Source: TMED27 sp964350435 (GTDB lineage Bacteria; Pseudomonadota; Alphaproteobacteria; Micavibrionales; Micavibrionaceae). Taken from it: 64,000 nt of DNA. Below are positions 62,266-64,000 of this stretch, piece after piece (the first letter of the stretch is position 1; each line of letters starts with the position of its first letter). Both the position numbers and the translations under genes were made by a program. The notes under the pieces were generated by a model, which saw nothing but the letters and a program-made list of their open reading frames with translations, made no database searches and was not told the origin of the DNA. The stretch spans positions 43,069-107,068 of the forward strand of contig CAYGJS010000002.1 in the NCBI GenBank assembly GCA_964350435.1. The letters are read 5' to 3'.

Positions 62266-62342
62266 TTTCTGCCTTTTTCCCTTGATTCTCTCGTTAAAAC
62301 CTTGTTTTATGCGGGTCTTAGGATTAATGAATGAGGCATAAA

Positions 62343-63407
62343 ATGACACAAGCAGCCGCGCAAGCGACCCCCGTAAACACTCTCGGCTTGAACGTATACT
62401 ACGATAAAGATTGTAATCTTGATCTGATTAAAGGCAAGAAAGTCGCAATCATCGGTTATGGCTCGCAAGGCCACGCCCACGCACAAAACATCAAAGACAG
62501 CGGCGTATCCGAAGTGATTATTGGCCTGCGCGAAGGCTCCTCTTCAGCCGCCAAAGCGAAAAACGCAGGCTTCACCGTGATGCCCCCCGCCGAGGCCGCA
62601 GCCGCAGCCGACGTCGTGATGATGCTCACCCCTGATGAGCATCAGGCCGACATCTACCGCGATGAACTTGAGAAAAACCTCAAACAAGGCGCAACATTGA
62701 TGTTTGCCCACGGCCTCAACATCCATTTCGGCCTGATCAAGCCGCGCGCGGATCTCGACGTCATTATGGTCGCGCCAAAAGGCCCCGGCCACACAGTGCG
62801 CGGTGAATACCAAAAAGGCGGCGGCGTGCCGTGCCTGATCGCTGTTGCGCAAGATGCCTCCGGCACAGCCAAAGACCTCGCCCTTTCATACGCTTCGGCT
62901 GTGGGCGGCGGGCGCTCTGGAATCATTGAAACCACTTTCAAGGACGAATGCGAAACCGACCTGTTCGGCGAACAAGCCGTTCTGTGCGGCGGCGCATCCG
63001 AGCTGGTGAAATGCGGTTATGAAGTCCTCGTCGAAGCAGGATATCCGCCGGAAATGGCGTATTTCGAATGCCTGCACGAACTTAAACTGATCGTCGATTT
63101 GATGTATGAAGGTGGCCTTGCCAATATGCGCTACTCCATCTCCAATACTGCCGAATTCGGCGACTATGTGTCCGGCCCGCGCGTAATAACTGCCGAAACC
63201 AAAGAAGAAATGAAACGCATCTTGGCGGACATCCAGTCCGGCAAATTCGTTCAGGACTTCATGGGTGGCAACAAGGAAGGCCTCACCCGCCTCGTTGAAA
63301 TCCGCGAGCGCGAAGCCAAGCACCCGATCGAGGAAACAGGCGCAAAACTCCGCGCGATGATGCCGTGGATCGGCGCAAACAAACTGGTTGATAAAGCCAA
63401 AAATTGA
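62343..63407 (+). CDS. ilvC: Ketol-acid reductoisomerase
   Basis: 354 residues from the ATG at 62343, which has GAGG seven bases upstream; the ATG at 62331 lacks one. NADPH loop IIGYGSQGHAHAQN (about 36-49), MLTPDEHQADIY, MFAHGLNIHFGLI, VAPKGPGHTVR, FKDECETDLFGEQAVLCGG with the Mg-binding Asp and Glu, and a C-terminal domain with MRYSISNTAEFGDYVSGPR. Class I (short) KARI. It converts acetolactate to dihydroxyisovalerate. It closes the ilv group and is followed by a terminator. Confidence 0.97.
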   Translation: MTQAAAQATPVNTLGLNVYYDKDCNLDLIKGKKVAIIGYGSQGHAHAQNIKDSGVSEVIIGLREGSSSAAKAKNAGFTVMPPAEAAAAADVVMMLTPDEHQADIYRDELEKNLKQGATLMFAHGLNIHFGLIKPRADLDVIMVAPKGPGHTVRGEYQKGGGVPCLIAVAQDASGTAKDLALSYASAVGGGRSGIIETTFKDECETDLFGEQAVLCGGASELVKCGYEVLVEAGYPPEMAYFECLHELKLIVDLMYEGGLANMRYSISNTAEFGDYVSGPRVITAETKEEMKRILADIQSGKFVQDFMGGNKEGLTRLVEIREREAKHPIEETGAKLRAMMPWIGANKLVDKAKN

Positions 63408-63445
63408 CGGCCTTGTTCGGCAAGCGCAGCGCGCCCTAGCCAACC

Positions 63446-63471
63446 CGTCACCCCCGCATCAGCGGGGATAT
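63446..63471. repeat. REP-like short hairpin
   Basis: CGTCA-CCCCCGC-ATCA-GCGGGG-ATATG: the CCCCGC/GCGGGG core and flanks resemble the widespread GTCATCCCCGC...GCGGGGATCC intergenic palindromes. Only one copy is seen in this window. Confidence 0.5.
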
Positions 63472-63496
63472 GTTAAAAATCACTATACAGATAAAC

Positions 63497-63528
63497 AAAA
63501 AGGCCGCTCAAACGATGCGGCCTTTTTT
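63497..63528. terminator. Rho-independent terminator, possibly bidirectional
   Basis: AAAAAGGCCGC, loop TCAAACGAT, GCGGCCTTTTTT. It separates ilvC from the convergent small gene. Confidence 0.92.
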
Positions 63529-63545
63529 AACATTCATACAAAAAC

Positions 63546-63899
63546 CTACTGAGCGCCCGCAGGGCCATCTTTAAGAACGCAAGGATCGGAATTGTAATAT
63601 TGATACCCATAATGAGGTCTGCAATCTCTCTCAAAGGGAAACGCATGGGGATAACTGAAGCTAGGTATTTCCATCAGCGGCGTATCTCGCTCAATTTCTA
63701 CACACGCTGCGCCGCCAAAATGTCCCGCGCAGTATGTACGATCATATTTTCCATTCGCATTCCGCTCAGAAACATCACCTGACGCCAAAACCGTGGAGTT
63801 CGCTTGCGGATTTCTCTCTTCCATTATCGCTCCAACAGTGCCTACACCTAGAAAGAAAGCGGCACCAGCAGCATGTTTCCAGTTCAACTTCAAACCCAT
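63546..63899 (-). CDS. Small secreted or membrane-anchored cysteine-containing protein
   Basis: 117 residues. One hydrophobic N-terminal segment (HAAGAAFFLGVGTVGAIM, about 9-26) that may be a signal or an anchor. The remainder has four cysteines (TYCAGHFGGAAC, RDCRPH, DPCVLK) and many aromatic residues, which fits a disulfide-bonded periplasmic protein. No family recognised. The 101 nt to the right edge hold no gene that I can support. Confidence 0.6.
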   Translation of the reverse strand: MGLKLNWKHAAGAAFFLGVGTVGAIMEERNPQANSTVLASGDVSERNANGKYDRTYCAGHFGGAACVEIERDTPLMEIPSFSYPHAFPFERDCRPHYGYQYYNSDPCVLKDGPAGAQ

Positions 63900-64000
63900 T
63901 CTATTATTCTCCGCGCTCCAGTCTTTAAAACCACTTCCTTATGCCAAGAACCTATCCCACTAATTTGGTTATCCAGTAATATGAGAGTGCAAGTGAGAGG

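Noticed and set aside
1..64000. tRNA or rRNA genes
   Set aside because: I saw no cloverleaf-like sequence with conserved arms and no rRNA segments on reading both strands; a covariance search could still find one.

Overview
The window looks like a draft-assembled alphaproteobacterial chromosome segment. Supporting signs are the hemC-hemD-Mic60-hemY block divergent from tsaD-gpsA, a GapR (DUF2312) gene, a DUF1489 gene, two full CtrA-type boxes (TTAA-N7-TTAA), and an orphan DotI/IcmL-like protein. The last is the kind of gene seen in Micavibrio-like lineages, but placement below class is only a guess. Two runs of exactly 100 N mark scaffold gaps. Both are flanked by exact 55-base repeats, which points to k=55 assembly breaks inside repetitive genes.

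Layout. 1-3.9 kb: RimB-type protease (partial) and RimK ligase, a lipoprotein, an RhlE-like helicase and a small membrane protein. 4-14 kb: a VOC protein and TetR regulator sharing twin operators, a nucleosidase, an LplT-like MFS carrier, YHYH and SIMPL proteins, an unlisted 59-residue gene with its own operator and terminator, an aminotransferase, pyrophosphatase, a Na/Pi carrier and DUF1489. 14-25 kb: an exopolysaccharide locus (SLBB export protein behind a 28-bp palindrome, two GT2 enzymes, a GT4, a Wzz-like protein, a Wzy/WaaL-like membrane protein), plus a 616-residue unknown and a TSUP carrier. 25-33 kb: two unknowns, a rhomboid protease, HemY, a single reading frame joining HemD to an HTH-Mic60-like protein, HemC and TsaD. 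33-43 kb: GpsA, EVE protein, an acetyl-CoA synthetase carrying two in-frame palindromic inserts, a large divergent PRPP-synthetase-like protein, GapR, the IcmL-like protein, a tandem-repeat protein and an ABC1 kinase with a third odd insert. 43-48 kb: a 1,645-residue surface protein ending in a Peptidase_S74 domain. 48-51.5 kb: a TPP riboswitch and thiO-thiS-thiG-thiF(rhodanese). 51.5-55.3 kb: an Fbp-type iron(III) ABC transporter with two Fur-like boxes. 55.4-63.5 kb: an ilv locus with a leader-peptide attenuator, ilvB, a GNAT/nitrilase fusion, ilvN, a hydrolase-OsmC fusion, an LbtU-like porin and ilvC.

The + strand is visibly C-rich over most of the window whichever strand is coding, except in the thi cluster, where it turns G-rich. 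Gene packing is tight: ATGA overlaps are common in operons, and five convergent pairs share a 4-nt stop-codon overlap.

Best candidates for unusual biology: the HemD/HTH/Mic60 reading frame with a preserved internal ribosome binding site; palindromic elements inside acs and an ABC1 kinase; the 574-residue PRPP-synthetase-like protein; the repeat protein next to the IcmL-like gene; and the ilvB leader attenuator with a GNAT/nitrilase gene between ilvB and ilvN.
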